A stretch of 64,000 nucleotides of DNA, from assembly GCF_001460935.1 (NCBI RefSeq), contig NZ_LN906597.1, forward strand, positions 1,191,701 through 1,255,700, in the 5' to 3' direction. The notes under the pieces were generated by a model. The model was given only the letters and a program-made list of their open reading frames with translations. It searched no databases and was not told where the DNA came from. Position numbers and translations under genes: made by a program. The DNA comes from Candidatus Ichthyocystis hellenicum. Its GTDB lineage: Bacteria; Pseudomonadota; Gammaproteobacteria; Burkholderiales; 2013Ark19i. Within the stretch, counting starts at the first letter, position 1; each line of letters begins with the position of its first letter. This document shows, in pieces, positions 1-10,129 of this stretch.

Positions 1-1862
1 TAGTTGCTAACCACTACCTTATTAATAGTTTTATCTGTACATAATTTTCTATAAGATTCCACAGACATATTTACTATATCAATAATTAGATGGTCTACCA
101 TGTTTTTTACTGATATCTCATCTAAATGAACCAGTATTTTACCATTAAAGACAAAAGATTCTCTCATCTCATTCATTAATCTATCAGTTGAGTTTTTTGC
201 TAAATCAAATATGCGATCAACTAATCCCAAGATTTTCATTGAATCATAAAATGAACTGATACTGCCTTTTTCAATACTTTCAGTGACTACATGCATTTTA
301 TCTATCAAAAGATTATCTCTAACTATTGCTTCTTGTACTTCAACGCATGTAGCATATGTTTTTCTTAAATAAGAGTTGTACAAATATACTCCGTGATATT
401 TAGTGAATAACCAACCTTTAAGTATTTCTAATCTTACGTTTTCTATTACTATGCGAATCTTTTCTGGCAAGCAGGACACACATTTTATTATCATTTTCGA
501 TATGTTTTTTCTAAATACCAAAGATTTCTTTATCGAAGGTGGAAAATAAAATTTATGCAATACTTTTCCTAGATAAACGTTAACTGATGATTGAAGAACT
601 CGAGAAACATCACCATTTTTAGAAAAACTCATAATGTCCAACTTAAGTTGATTGCAGCGCTCAGACAATTTGATGAAAAAATTATTATTATTAACTAAAA
701 GAATCCTAATATCATGTATAGACATACCTTCACATACAGGTACATCCATATCACCATGAAGTCCGATGATGTGAGGAGAAATAATTTTTTTGATGTACTG
801 TCTTGTTTTAATAAGAGTAGGAATTAAATCCATACTGCAAGATTCATAAGGGAGTGACGTATTTTCATCAGGTGGATGCTTAGACCCCTTAATTTTTTTC
901 AAAATAAAAATTCTAATATCATTAGTGTCAACGCTAATATTTTCTATAGCAAGAATATACGAAACGGAAAGAGATAGCTCAGAAGGTTTGAGATCTTTGT
1001 GTAAATGCAGGGGTGATACGGTAAATTTCTCTTTTAATGTTGGCATCAGTTTTTTATTTTTTCTTATTGCGTTACCTTGATTAAACTGTTCTAAACTGTA
1101 GCTGATATTGCTGGTAGAGGGTTCGTTGTTTTCGCAAAATTTATTATTGTCATATGCATTGTAGTTGCTTATGGGCATTTGTTGTGTACATATTATTGAT
1201 TCACCCGGCATTATTTTGTCTCCCAAAAAACATAATTCTTCATTGTAACGGCTATCTTGGGTACTTTGTTGCGCATTTGTATCAAAATTATATTGCTGAG
1301 TTGGATATTCACATTCGTTTGTTTCTAAGGGGAATGATGGGTAGTTACTTACTGTTGATGCATATATTTCTGTTCCATTATTAAATGGGAAAAATTTACT
1401 GCTGTTACAACTACTATTGCTTTCTATTTCTTTTTCCCAAGATGACGATTGATTTGTTCTTGTAAAGCATGATGGCATATCATATCTGTAACCGCAGTTA
1501 TTACTTCCAGATTCAGCACTACCTGCATATTGATAGCGTTCCAAATTACTACTTGATAATTGATTATCAACCTGACTATTTTCAAGTCCAGATGATAACC
1601 ACTTCGGATATTCATTATTGATAAGGTGCTCAGTATTAAAAGTGCATTGCTGTTGAAACCCGAGATATCCTTGTTGATATAAATGATGATCATAAGATGT
1701 TCGATTGAGAGCAAATGGGGGATGATTGTTAAAACCATGCTCCTGATCATACATCAAATTCGTCGAGCTAGCGCATGAATTATCTAATGTTGAAGAACTT
1801 TCCACATCATATGCTGAGAGTTCATCATTAGTTGATAGCTCAGAATTTGAAATATGATTCAT
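1..1862 (-). CDS. Family protein, single B-like module, 3' end cut by window edge
   Basis: Open reading frame of 620 codons read by hand on the minus strand; it reaches the left edge without a stop. The ATG at 1862 has GAGG eight bases upstream. The first ~310 residues are Asn/Gln/Ser/Tyr-rich and look disordered. The rest is one module related to the other paralogues: EGMSIHDI, a run of Asn then FFIKLSERC, LPEKIR, KYHGVYLYNSYLRK, and near the end ESYRKLC, matching the family's Y..LC C-terminus. The last complete codon is at 3-5 and bases 1-2 read TA on the coding strand, so the stop may lie exactly at the edge. It is divergent from the plus-strand paralogue at 2467, with a shared 604-bp upstream region. 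Function unknown; no enzyme motif seen. Confidence 0.85.
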   Translation of the reverse strand, partial: MNHISNSELSTNDELSAYDVESSSTLDNSCASSTNLMYDQEHGFNNHPPFALNRTSYDHHLYQQGYLGFQQQCTFNTEHLINNEYPKWLSSGLENSQVDNQLSSSNLERYQYAGSAESGSNNCGYRYDMPSCFTRTNQSSSWEKEIESNSSCNSSKFFPFNNGTEIYASTVSNYPSFPLETNECEYPTQQYNFDTNAQQSTQDSRYNEELCFLGDKIMPGESIICTQQMPISNYNAYDNNKFCENNEPSTSNISYSLEQFNQGNAIRKNKKLMPTLKEKFTVSPLHLHKDLKPSELSLSVSYILAIENISVDTNDIRIFILKKIKGSKHPPDENTSLPYESCSMDLIPTLIKTRQYIKKIISPHIIGLHGDMDVPVCEGMSIHDIRILLVNNNNFFIKLSERCNQLKLDIMSFSKNGDVSRVLQSSVNVYLGKVLHKFYFPPSIKKSLVFRKNISKMIIKCVSCLPEKIRIVIENVRLEILKGWLFTKYHGVYLYNSYLRKTYATCVEVQEAIVRDNLLIDKMHVVTESIEKGSISSFYDSMKILGLVDRIFDLAKNSTDRLMNEMRESFVFNGKILVHLDEISVKNMVDHLIIDIVNMSVESYRKLCTDKTINKVVVSN

Positions 1863-2466
1863 ATCGTTTGCCTCAATACAAGTGTGTTACTGATTTTATA
1901 CTATACGACTAATACTCAATTTACGTGGAATGCTATACCAATAAAGCTGGTAAAATTTAATGAGTGCCGTATAAACTTTTTGGTTTTGGATGAAATTAAT
2001 GAACATTTAATATTACCAATTTGTACAGGAAAGAAATTTTCTCTTATCCTTAGAAACTCTTTCTATGACATTTAGTAGTACTGTATGGCATAAATTATAA
2101 TCTGTGTATAATATTCATGTCTTCTCTCTATATGGTATGTCCTTACTAAACTAATACAATAAAATTGTGCATTTGATATTATTGTATGGTCACTATAGAA
2201 ATAGTGCGTTGCTTTAGTTTGAAGAACCAAATCGCATATCTGACTGTAATAAAACTTGTAACATAAATGCATTTGTACTAACAACAGCTTTTATTCTAAT
2301 GCTGCAATTCTTAAGTCGTATGGAATATAATATTAATTAACTAGTTTGTAGAAATGTTTTTACTAAAAATAGTGTGTTCTTAATTTGATAAAAATTGGTG
2401 AAAAACAAATGAATTTGGTATACACTTGTCACGACGTGGCGAAACTAAATATATATGGTGGTTAGA
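1863..2466. other. Shared upstream region of two divergent family genes
   Basis: This 604-bp AT-rich gap must hold promoters for both flanking genes. On the minus strand AGTATAAAAT lies about 40 bases before the 1862 start and could be a -10 region. I found no convincing -35/-10 pair for the plus-strand gene. Two short open frames (73 aa plus, 70 aa minus) show no family resemblance and were rejected. Confidence 0.4.
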
Positions 2467-4209
2467 ATGTATCCTAATATTTCATATCCTAATTTTCCAG
2501 CTACTAGAGATATGGAAAGAGGTAGCGATAGTGACTCTAGTGGTTGCATAGATAGAGAAAATTGTATAGATGCTAGTTCCTGTGCCAGTAGTAGTATTTC
2601 TGAAGGTAGCGACTTGTTGCAAAATAATGTTGCCGAGAATAGATTTTCTGAAACTCGTTCTATTGTATCTAATCGAAATCTTAATCAACGTTGTACTGAA
2701 TTATGCCAAGTTGATGGTTATGCACATTTGTCACAACAATATTTAAATTTTTCAACTATTTATTTATGCAACAGTATTGCATTGCAAAATTATACTAATA
2801 CTATTGTTGTGCCTTCTTTTCCGATTTGTCCAAAAAGGAGCAATGACCAATCTGGCAACAAATCCTCAGGTTTTAATTTTTTTCAGGCGCGTAATGATGA
2901 CGGATGTTTGCTGAGGGCGAAAGAAGGTAAGACTGATCTTGCAATGGATCAGGAAAATAAAAATGCTGAAGTGGAAGAACCAACTCCTGGTATTGATTGC
3001 TCTGATGATGATGCGAATTGTGTGCCTATGGAAGCAACTAGCAATGAGAGGACTTCTGCAATAAGTCAGGAATGTAAAAATGATGATACGGAGGAGCGTG
3101 TTTTTGGTGCCGGCTGCTCAGTTCCGGGATTGTATTGGGGAGAGTGTAAGTTATATTTACCAAAAAATTACAACTACTGTAATGTGTTGCATATGGCGTA
3201 CAATTGCAGCATATATAAATGTATTCTAGAGAAGGTTGATGTTCGTGATGTAGAATTTGAAAATTTCATTGCGTGCAATGTTATTTCTGCAGTAAAAAAG
3301 AAAAAGGAACCGTATGGTGTGAGGTTTTATCAGTCCTGCAGTTTGGATTTGTCTGTTACTCGTAATAATGCGAAATTATTTGTTTTTAACAAGGTATCGT
3401 CTTGTATGAATGGCATTGATGATGGTGAAGATGTAGTGCTGTCTGAAGGGATGTCTATAGAAGATATTAAATCTCTTATGCTTTCGAATGAATTTTTTTT
3501 GAAGTTATCTGATAAATGTAAATTGATCAAAAGAAGTGTTTCTTTATCTAGTGAATCTGATATTCCTTCTTTAGTGCAATCAAAGATTAAGATTTTTTCA
3601 GAAAAGTGCGGGGTGGGGTATGTGTTTTCTCTGTCATCCAACAAGAAGAAATCACTGAGTTTTATTGTTAATACAAAGAGGATGATAGAGAGAGTAATAT
3701 TAAGTTTGCCCGAGGGATTTTCTTCTGTGGTTGGTCGTTCCACTGATGATGATATCAAAAGTTGGTTTTTTTCGGATTGTCACGGTGCACGTATATATAA
3801 ACCATTTTTTAAAATGATTGTCAATATATGTGTTGCTACGCATAGAATGGTACTGGAAGATCAAATGTTACTTGACAATGTGAGTTTAATAGCTGGTAAT
3901 ATTGTTGGTAGAGGCAATGGCATAAATTCAATTACCAGTATTATAAATTTCCATAAGTTAGTTGAGAATGGCACTTCTGTATACGATCGTATATCAAATT
4001 TGTCTGGTATGTATGTTAGTAATATATCAACTGTATTGGAGAACTCTATTGTATTGTTACCTGATAGTAAGTTAGGTAACTTGAGTAAGGAAATGGTTAT
4101 AATAATGTCAAAACATTTTGTGGTTGATATAATTATGTCGTCTGTTCAGGCATATAAGTCACTTTGTAAGAGAAAGGTATCGGAAATGAGAGGGAAATCT
4201 ACTTCCTGA
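2467..4209 (+). CDS. Family protein, single B-like module, plus strand
   Basis: Only array member on the plus strand. An ATG exists at 2455, but I choose the ATG at 2467: it gives MYPNISYPNF, like the MYPYF start of paralogues, and GGTGG lies six bases upstream. The protein is 580 residues. Residues 1-~240 are Ser/Asp/Asn-rich and unusually rich in cysteine for the family, with a PKRS patch. The C-terminal part shows EGMSIEDIK, SNEFFLKLSDKC, SLVQSKI, LPEGF, FSDCHGARIYKPFFK and, at the end, AYKSLCKRK. It resembles the neighbour at 1-1862 more than the A-B proteins. It converges with the gene ending at 4260, with only 50 bp between. Function unknown. Confidence 0.9.
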   Translation: MYPNISYPNFPATRDMERGSDSDSSGCIDRENCIDASSCASSSISEGSDLLQNNVAENRFSETRSIVSNRNLNQRCTELCQVDGYAHLSQQYLNFSTIYLCNSIALQNYTNTIVVPSFPICPKRSNDQSGNKSSGFNFFQARNDDGCLLRAKEGKTDLAMDQENKNAEVEEPTPGIDCSDDDANCVPMEATSNERTSAISQECKNDDTEERVFGAGCSVPGLYWGECKLYLPKNYNYCNVLHMAYNCSIYKCILEKVDVRDVEFENFIACNVISAVKKKKEPYGVRFYQSCSLDLSVTRNNAKLFVFNKVSSCMNGIDDGEDVVLSEGMSIEDIKSLMLSNEFFLKLSDKCKLIKRSVSLSSESDIPSLVQSKIKIFSEKCGVGYVFSLSSNKKKSLSFIVNTKRMIERVILSLPEGFSSVVGRSTDDDIKSWFFSDCHGARIYKPFFKMIVNICVATHRMVLEDQMLLDNVSLIAGNIVGRGNGINSITSIINFHKLVENGTSVYDRISNLSGMYVSNISTVLENSIVLLPDSKLGNLSKEMVIIMSKHFVVDIIMSSVQAYKSLCKRKVSEMRGKSTS

Positions 4210-4259
4210 TTTTTTACTTCGATAAATGATAAATGCCATTGTAGTTGCAATAATAAGTT

Positions 4260-7200
4260 CTATCTTGTGGTACGTTTCCTAGCTAGATCTGTCTCAAATT
4301 TTTCAAAGCATATCTTTTTGTACATCCTTATAGATCTTATTATTAGGTATGTTTTGAATTTGTCCATTATGATGTTTTCGGTTTTGTTGTCCGCAATTAC
4401 TAATTTTTCATCACAAATAATCATAATGGGACCCTTCATATCGTTTTTTAATTGATTTGTAACTGTTTTTTTTATATACGTGAAAACAGATAAATCTTTA
4501 GTAACAGGATGGGCTCTTATCATTGCATCAAGGGCGCGTTTTTTTTTAATTCCGATATGGGTTACATACTTAAAAATGTTATCGCAAATTTCTCCTACAC
4601 ATTTACATAGCAGTGGATCATTAATTAATTTTTCTTGTATTGATCCAAATGTTTCTTTTACTTTTAGTATAGATTTATTATCAACATACATATCTTGAAA
4701 AAAATAAAAAAATTCTCCCAGTAATTTACATTTAGGTAATGATTTTATTGCATTTACAATTTTTTGGGGGAGGATGGAAATATTTTTAATTAAAAATTCC
4801 GAAACATCATTAGCACTATACTTAGTTTGTTTGACCAAAATAGACTTTCTATTATTAGTATATTCAATAATTCTGGATATGACTGGATCATCATGTTTCC
4901 TTAGACGACAAGTGACCAAGTTAATTAATTCTCTAAGTTTGCTAAAAAATTCTTCATTTGATGTATATGCCAATTCAAGCTCTTTTGTTGTCATTCCGTG
5001 ATTCAGCTCAATCTTTAGTTGCAATTTATCACCAATTTCATTCAACAACCTGCCAGCCAATTCTGAATAATAGTCGCTTACTATGCTGCCAAAATTTCCT
5101 ACGTCAATTGCAATAGTTGACATAGTATATTTATACACTCCTTCATATGGGTCCTCATTTAGGTTCCAGTTGCTCAAACTTTCACTGTTTTTTGCGGATC
5201 TACTAGGGGTAATTTCCTTGGAATACAAGTTGCAATACATTTTATGACAAATTTTATTAATATCTCTTGATAGATATCTGATCATCAATTCTGCGGTGGT
5301 TTTATTTGGTAAAAACAATTTTCCCTCGTGGAGTATAGGAGATGTTTTTGCTGCTATCTCTAATTTTTCCATCGAATTATCAATTAGTGTTTTGTAATCT
5401 ATGAAACCTTTATTTAATGGTTTGTCGTTCATCATTTTTTTGTTAATTATGTTACAAAAGTCAACTATTTTTCTCACAAATGATTTAGTAACATATGTTC
5501 CATGGAATCTAAAAAATATTCCTCTCAAAATATCATTTGGTCCAAATTTATTGATTTCATGGATAATTTTATTGGATAAATTGGACACGGTATTTACTAT
5601 TAATATTTTTATCACCGAAGATATTCTCTTTCTCTTGTTTTTTCGTTTAAGCGTTAAAAAGTTGTATGAATCAAAAAAAATTCTACCTTGAATTAGTGGT
5701 ATAAACTCTTCATGGTGGATTTCATTTATGAGTTTTTCGACTTTTTTAGAGTACTCATTTAGTCTGTCAAAGAAATTTTTATTCAAAATATAATAGGATG
5801 GTATGTTTTTAATGAGCATATCAGGGGTTATCAATATGTCTGTCGATCGCATAATGCGGTTAATGTGTGGAGAAAATTTATGTATAATATATTTGCGTAT
5901 ATTTGCGTGAGTAGGTGATAGATCAATACTTGATTCTGTAAATCCTTTTTGGTTGATGATTGTACGAACTTCTTTCAATATCTCATCCCTTAATTCATTG
6001 TTGTCATCGATGCTAATTTTATTTATAGCATATTCATATACACTGCCAATTTCGCTATCATTGCAAATACTAATGGATAAACTGTAGTGTGGAGACAATG
6101 CAATTAATTTTTCTGGCATTGTATTTTTTAATCTATTATCAGATGCGTTAGCGGCCGTAGGTAGTTTATCCTCTATTTTTACGACGTCTATCCCGCCATG
6201 TATAGCAGTGCTGTCATTTTGACTGGTAATTTTTTTTTTAGGTTTTGGTATTGATGTGAGTGGTTTATTTTCAATAATTGAACATTTATTTTTGCCAGAT
6301 GTGGGAGGTGTTTTAGCAGGAACTTCGGTGCTAATTATTCTTATTATGTTTGTTCCATGCTCAGCATTAGGTGTAGGTGGCTGGTAGCTTTGATTAATAA
6401 TTTCTTTCTTAGGATTTTGTACTGGTGTTAGCACCCCATTATTAATAATATAGCATTTTATTTCAGCAGATGTAGAAGGCGGTTTGGCAAAAAATTCGGT
6501 ATTTATTGTTTTTAGTGTGCTTGTTTCAACAATAGCATGAGATGTAGGTGGATTATATATTTGATTAACAGTTACTTTTTTAGTGCTTGGTATTGATGTG
6601 AGTGGTCTATTTTCAATAATAGAACATTTAGTTTTAGCAGATGTAGAAGGTGGTTCGTCAAAAATTTTGGTGTTGATTTTTTCAACTTCGGTATTGGTAG
6701 TTGTTTTTGGTGTGCTTGTTTCAACTGTAACAATGGATATAGGTAGTGTATAGCTTTGATTAATATCTTTTTTAGTAATCGGTGTTGACGTTAGTGATCT
6801 ATTTTCAATAATAGAACATTTAGTTTCAGCAGATGTAGAAGGTGGTTCGTCAAAAACTTTGGTGTTGATTTTTTCAACTTCATTATTAGATGGTTGTTGG
6901 GAAACAATTTCAGTATTTTTTCTTTCAGTATCAATTGTTTTAGGTGGTATTGTTTCAACTGTGGTATGAGGTGTAGATAGTTTATTATTTTGATTTATAT
7001 TTTCTTTTTTAGGGCTTGGTATTGATGTAAGTGATTCATTTTCAATAAACGAATTTCCTATTTCACGAGATGTGGTCGGTAGTTCAGAAATATTTTCAGC
7101 GCTAATTGTTTTTAAGGAGCTTATTCCAACTAGGTCAGGAAACAAATCTCTCAGCAAATTATCCATGGATGAGGAAAATTTCTGATTATGACTTGAGCAT

Positions 7201-7313
7201 TGATCGTGTAATGATAGGTCACTGCTATAATCACAATTGACACTATTTGTAGTATTGTCTGTGTCATTACCATCACCTATGGTTAAGCTATATTCTGAAA
7301 AATATGCGCACAT
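4260..7313 (-). CDS. Family protein, A-B architecture with Pro/Thr-rich N-terminal repeats
   Basis: 1017 residues. Starts MCAYFSEYS; GGGTATT lies about six bases before the ATG. Near residue 50 is the short motif SSMDNLLRDLFPDLVG, shared with the genes ending at 10130 and 28074. Residues ~75-360 are five Thr/Pro/Ser/Lys-rich repeats of about 57 residues (C.IIEN..LTSIP..KK and EPPSTSA). The A module runs from about residue 423 (SVYEYAINKISID; the usual TPGMSI is TPDMLI here). The B module runs from about 723 (GVYKYTMSTIAID, HGMTTKELELAYTSN, LLGEFFYFF, MYVDNKS, PIMIICDEKLVIA, YKKICFEK). No signal peptide or membrane segment. Function unknown. Confidence 0.93.
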   Translation of the reverse strand: MCAYFSEYSLTIGDGNDTDNTTNSVNCDYSSDLSLHDQCSSHNQKFSSSMDNLLRDLFPDLVGISSLKTISAENISELPTTSREIGNSFIENESLTSIPSPKKENINQNNKLSTPHTTVETIPPKTIDTERKNTEIVSQQPSNNEVEKINTKVFDEPPSTSAETKCSIIENRSLTSTPITKKDINQSYTLPISIVTVETSTPKTTTNTEVEKINTKIFDEPPSTSAKTKCSIIENRPLTSIPSTKKVTVNQIYNPPTSHAIVETSTLKTINTEFFAKPPSTSAEIKCYIINNGVLTPVQNPKKEIINQSYQPPTPNAEHGTNIIRIISTEVPAKTPPTSGKNKCSIIENKPLTSIPKPKKKITSQNDSTAIHGGIDVVKIEDKLPTAANASDNRLKNTMPEKLIALSPHYSLSISICNDSEIGSVYEYAINKISIDDNNELRDEILKEVRTIINQKGFTESSIDLSPTHANIRKYIIHKFSPHINRIMRSTDILITPDMLIKNIPSYYILNKNFFDRLNEYSKKVEKLINEIHHEEFIPLIQGRIFFDSYNFLTLKRKNKRKRISSVIKILIVNTVSNLSNKIIHEINKFGPNDILRGIFFRFHGTYVTKSFVRKIVDFCNIINKKMMNDKPLNKGFIDYKTLIDNSMEKLEIAAKTSPILHEGKLFLPNKTTAELMIRYLSRDINKICHKMYCNLYSKEITPSRSAKNSESLSNWNLNEDPYEGVYKYTMSTIAIDVGNFGSIVSDYYSELAGRLLNEIGDKLQLKIELNHGMTTKELELAYTSNEEFFSKLRELINLVTCRLRKHDDPVISRIIEYTNNRKSILVKQTKYSANDVSEFLIKNISILPQKIVNAIKSLPKCKLLGEFFYFFQDMYVDNKSILKVKETFGSIQEKLINDPLLCKCVGEICDNIFKYVTHIGIKKKRALDAMIRAHPVTKDLSVFTYIKKTVTNQLKNDMKGPIMIICDEKLVIADNKTENIIMDKFKTYLIIRSIRMYKKICFEKFETDLARKRTTR
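6230..7090 (-). repeat. ~171-bp in-frame tandem repeats in the N-terminal region
   Basis: Five related blocks begin near 6259, 6430, 6601, 6791 and 7031 on the plus strand, each containing a version of TTTTCAATAATAGAACATTTA and GCAGATGTAGAAGG. Spacings are about 171, 171, 190 and 240 bp. All stay in frame, encoding ~57-residue repeats. Copies near 6601 and 6791 are nearly identical over 60 bp, suggesting recent duplication or conversion. Confidence 0.85.
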
Positions 7314-7713
7314 ACAGCAATACCCAATTAAAATATAAAAAAGTTACTTTTACTCTGAAGACAGCATGCGCACCAATACTATAGTCATTATATATCCTAT
7401 TATTTGATTGATATATTGATTCTTAATTAAAAATTGTACTATGATACCTAATGACAATGTAGATTATAGTACACAAACACATTTAAATAAAATCTTTGAT
7501 TGTATTACATCTTTCAACTTATTTTTAAATATATTACTTGTAATTATTACAACAACAACAAGTAGCCTTAAAAATATATTACTCGCAAATTAATGTTTCC
7601 ATCGTTAATATTACTGCATAGACTACTAGTCATCAGTGATATATTTTTCAAAGTTTACTGTGGCTGAATAAATAAAGTATTTCTACGTGGATATTTTGGA
7701 TAAATTATTCAAA
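7314..7713. other. Intergenic spacer with a short direct repeat
   Basis: 400 bp, very AT-rich, upstream of the gene starting at 7313. AAATATATTACT occurs at 7527-7538 and again at 7572-7583. An ACA triplet run lies near 7550-7561. On the minus strand GTGTACTATAATC near 7465-7477 contains TATAAT but no good -35. No gene seen. Confidence 0.4.
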
Positions 7714-9831
7714 TTAGTGTTTTTCTATATATAACCTTCTGTATGATCTAACAGCTAGCGACATTAATTCAGATTCAATTTTATTCAGTATAATATTATT
7801 AGTTTTTGCATCTGCTATTGATACAGCATTATTGCAAATGATCATGATAGGTCCAGTTATTCCATTCTCAGAGTCATAAATTTGTTTTTTTACTAACATT
7901 CTTAAATATATAGACGGTGTTACATCGTCAATGCTAATATCATTATCCTGATTGATTTTCTTATTTTTAGAGAACATTCTAACATTCCTAGGGATATTAC
8001 CCACATATTTTATTAATGCTTGGTCACTTATTATCTTTTTTTGTGTCAAGACAAATAATTTTTTTGCTTTTAGCAATATTCTGTTATCAACATAGACATT
8101 TCCAAAAAGAGAGAAAAACTCTCCTACAAAATTATGCATAGGTAATGATTCAATTTTTTTAAAAACCATATCCGGGATATTTAACATATTGTTTACCAGG
8201 CTCTCTGCTATATAATTGACAAGACAGTTTTTTTTGTAAGGTGTTAACTTAATTACTATGGGTTTTTCCCCTGCTTCTATTCTTACACGTGATTGAATTA
8301 GTCTATTTAAATTGCCATAATCGCATGTTCTAACTGTTTTGATCATTTCATTGCAAAAATTGCGCAATCTACAAAAAAATAGATCATCTGATGTGTACAC
8401 CGATTTAAATTGTTCTATGGTCATTCCATTAAATGGTTTAATTGTTAACTTCATTTCTTCCTCAATTTTTGTTAGAAAAGGATTAAATGCTGATGAAATA
8501 TAATTTTTGAGACGATCACAGGTAACAGTAATGTTTGGATCAAATGATCCACGTTTACTGGCGCGTTTAACTATAGGAACTGATTCTTCTATTTGTGATA
8601 TTAAAGCTCTTTTAAATATATCCGCATCAATATTAATGTTTTCTATAGCAAATCTATATAATCCCACAGATGATATAGTATAGTGATCACGGTACTTAGG
8701 GTAAAATATTGTACTAGATATGTCTTCTCTGGAAGAGGGCAGCTCTATGTTTTTGAGATCTTGTTCTGGTTTCTGCTCATCATCTATATCAATAATTTCT
8801 TGTTTTGAACTGTACGATGATGATGGATATCCTGTAAGTGCTATATGTGTAGTAGTATCAGTAATTTCTTTGCCTGAATTGATGTCGATAGGTGTTGCTG
8901 TATACATTGAATTTGAAAAATCTATTTCATGTGCACTATCAACTAAGTTTTGCTCTAAATTGTTACTTACATAAGCAGTTCTACTAGTTAAATCATCAAT
9001 AAGCTCAGATGATGTTGTAATATCAGTAGTGTCTAATGAATATAATTCAACTAAGTCGTTAACAAAATCTTGTTCTGAGTCATTACTTTCATTCAAGTGA
9101 CCTCCCGTTTCAATTGATGCTATAAATTTTGATGTCTCTAGTGAATACAACTCAGTTAGGTCATTAGTGAAATCTTGTTCTGAAGATGATGTATATTTGT
9201 TGAGATCACAGTTCATTCCAGGTAATGATATTGTGTCAGTTGTGTCTGGTGAATATAATTCAACCAGATCATTAATGAAATCTCTCTCCGAAGTAGAGAT
9301 GTTAACTGGTGTTATAAATGTTGACGTATCTAATGAACATAATATGGATAAATCATTAGTAAAGTCTTGTTCAGGAGTATAGTTTGAACTAGAGTACGTA
9401 TTTGCTTCATTTACTGATTCGAATGATGTTACAATGCTTCCTGTGCTCAATGAGTGTGACTCAGAGGTTAGGACGTTACTAATATGTTCCTCTGAAGTGC
9501 TAACTGGGTTAGTATTTAAGTCGCTACTTACCTCGGTCGATTCTACACTGTTGTCCATTCCTGAAGAATGATAATCAAATATATCGCCAAGCAAGTCTTG
9601 ATTCAAATCACTAACTGAACTGGTGTGTTTATCTAAATCATAGTCATCAGCAATATAATTTAATAGGCTGCAGAATGACTTATCTTTTAATAGGCTATAG
9701 TTAATTTCTTTGCTATGACTTGGTAAATGATTTTGGGATAATAAGTGATTCATATCATTCATTATCATATTATTATCTGACTCAGAAATATCACTTGGAT
9801 TAATACTATAAACTGAATGATATTTAAGCAT
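7714..9831 (-). CDS. Family protein, B module only, with Asp/Leu-rich N-terminal repeats
   Basis: 705 residues. The start MLKYHSVYS departs from the MYPYF type and has no clear AGG leader, so the start is less certain. Residues 1-~380 are acidic and Ser/Thr-rich, with four copies of a repeat containing EQDF.NDL.ELYS.DT (about 36 residues apart). One B module begins near residue 389: GLYRFAIENINID, FNGMTIEQFKSVYTSDDLFF, LIQSRV, VGEFFSLFGNVYVDN, LLKAKKLF, PIMIICNNAVSIA, SYRRLYIEKH. There is no A module. The C-terminal Y..LC cysteine is replaced by tyrosine. Function unknown. Confidence 0.92.
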   Translation of the reverse strand: MLKYHSVYSINPSDISESDNNMIMNDMNHLLSQNHLPSHSKEINYSLLKDKSFCSLLNYIADDYDLDKHTSSVSDLNQDLLGDIFDYHSSGMDNSVESTEVSSDLNTNPVSTSEEHISNVLTSESHSLSTGSIVTSFESVNEANTYSSSNYTPEQDFTNDLSILCSLDTSTFITPVNISTSERDFINDLVELYSPDTTDTISLPGMNCDLNKYTSSSEQDFTNDLTELYSLETSKFIASIETGGHLNESNDSEQDFVNDLVELYSLDTTDITTSSELIDDLTSRTAYVSNNLEQNLVDSAHEIDFSNSMYTATPIDINSGKEITDTTTHIALTGYPSSSYSSKQEIIDIDDEQKPEQDLKNIELPSSREDISSTIFYPKYRDHYTISSVGLYRFAIENINIDADIFKRALISQIEESVPIVKRASKRGSFDPNITVTCDRLKNYISSAFNPFLTKIEEEMKLTIKPFNGMTIEQFKSVYTSDDLFFCRLRNFCNEMIKTVRTCDYGNLNRLIQSRVRIEAGEKPIVIKLTPYKKNCLVNYIAESLVNNMLNIPDMVFKKIESLPMHNFVGEFFSLFGNVYVDNRILLKAKKLFVLTQKKIISDQALIKYVGNIPRNVRMFSKNKKINQDNDISIDDVTPSIYLRMLVKKQIYDSENGITGPIMIICNNAVSIADAKTNNIILNKIESELMSLAVRSYRRLYIEKH
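9040..9385 (-). repeat. ~107-bp in-frame repeats
   Basis: Four imperfect copies of a block containing GTCNTTANNAAANTCTTGTTC on the plus strand, at about 9050, 9158, 9265 and 9350, encode EQDF.NDL units. Spacing is about 108, 107 and 85 bp. Frame is preserved throughout. Confidence 0.75.
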
Positions 9832-10129
9832 ATGTCTATATTGTCTAATTCAAGGTGAATATAAATTTCTTCTTCATATAAATTATTGTACACCAATGTA
9901 ATAATAATTTGATGTTAAATTTTGTCTGATGAACAATGCCATTTAATTTATAAGGTAAGTATTATTATGCTATCTGCGTAGCGTGTGTCATACCTAATAT
10001 ATTTTAAAAAATTTAGTTTGTAATATTATGGTAGTTTTAGTATCATGAGTTGATGATGATTCGGGAGAAACGTGATTGAGCATAATGAATGCCGAATGTG
10101 ATGCATGTGAATGATCGTATTTTGCTCTG
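9832..10129. other. Intergenic spacer with shared upstream element
   Basis: 298 bp. TTGATGTTAAATTTTG (plus-strand reading, 9909-9924) lies about 80-95 bp upstream of the 9831 start. The same element occurs before the genes starting at 23367 and 41180 and, with changes, 30392. No gene seen. Confidence 0.45.

Noticed and set aside
1854..2284. Two small frames (73 aa plus, 70 aa minus) in the divergent spacer
   Set aside because: No recognisable features and no Shine-Dalgarno. This spacer must carry two promoters, so chance frames are more likely.
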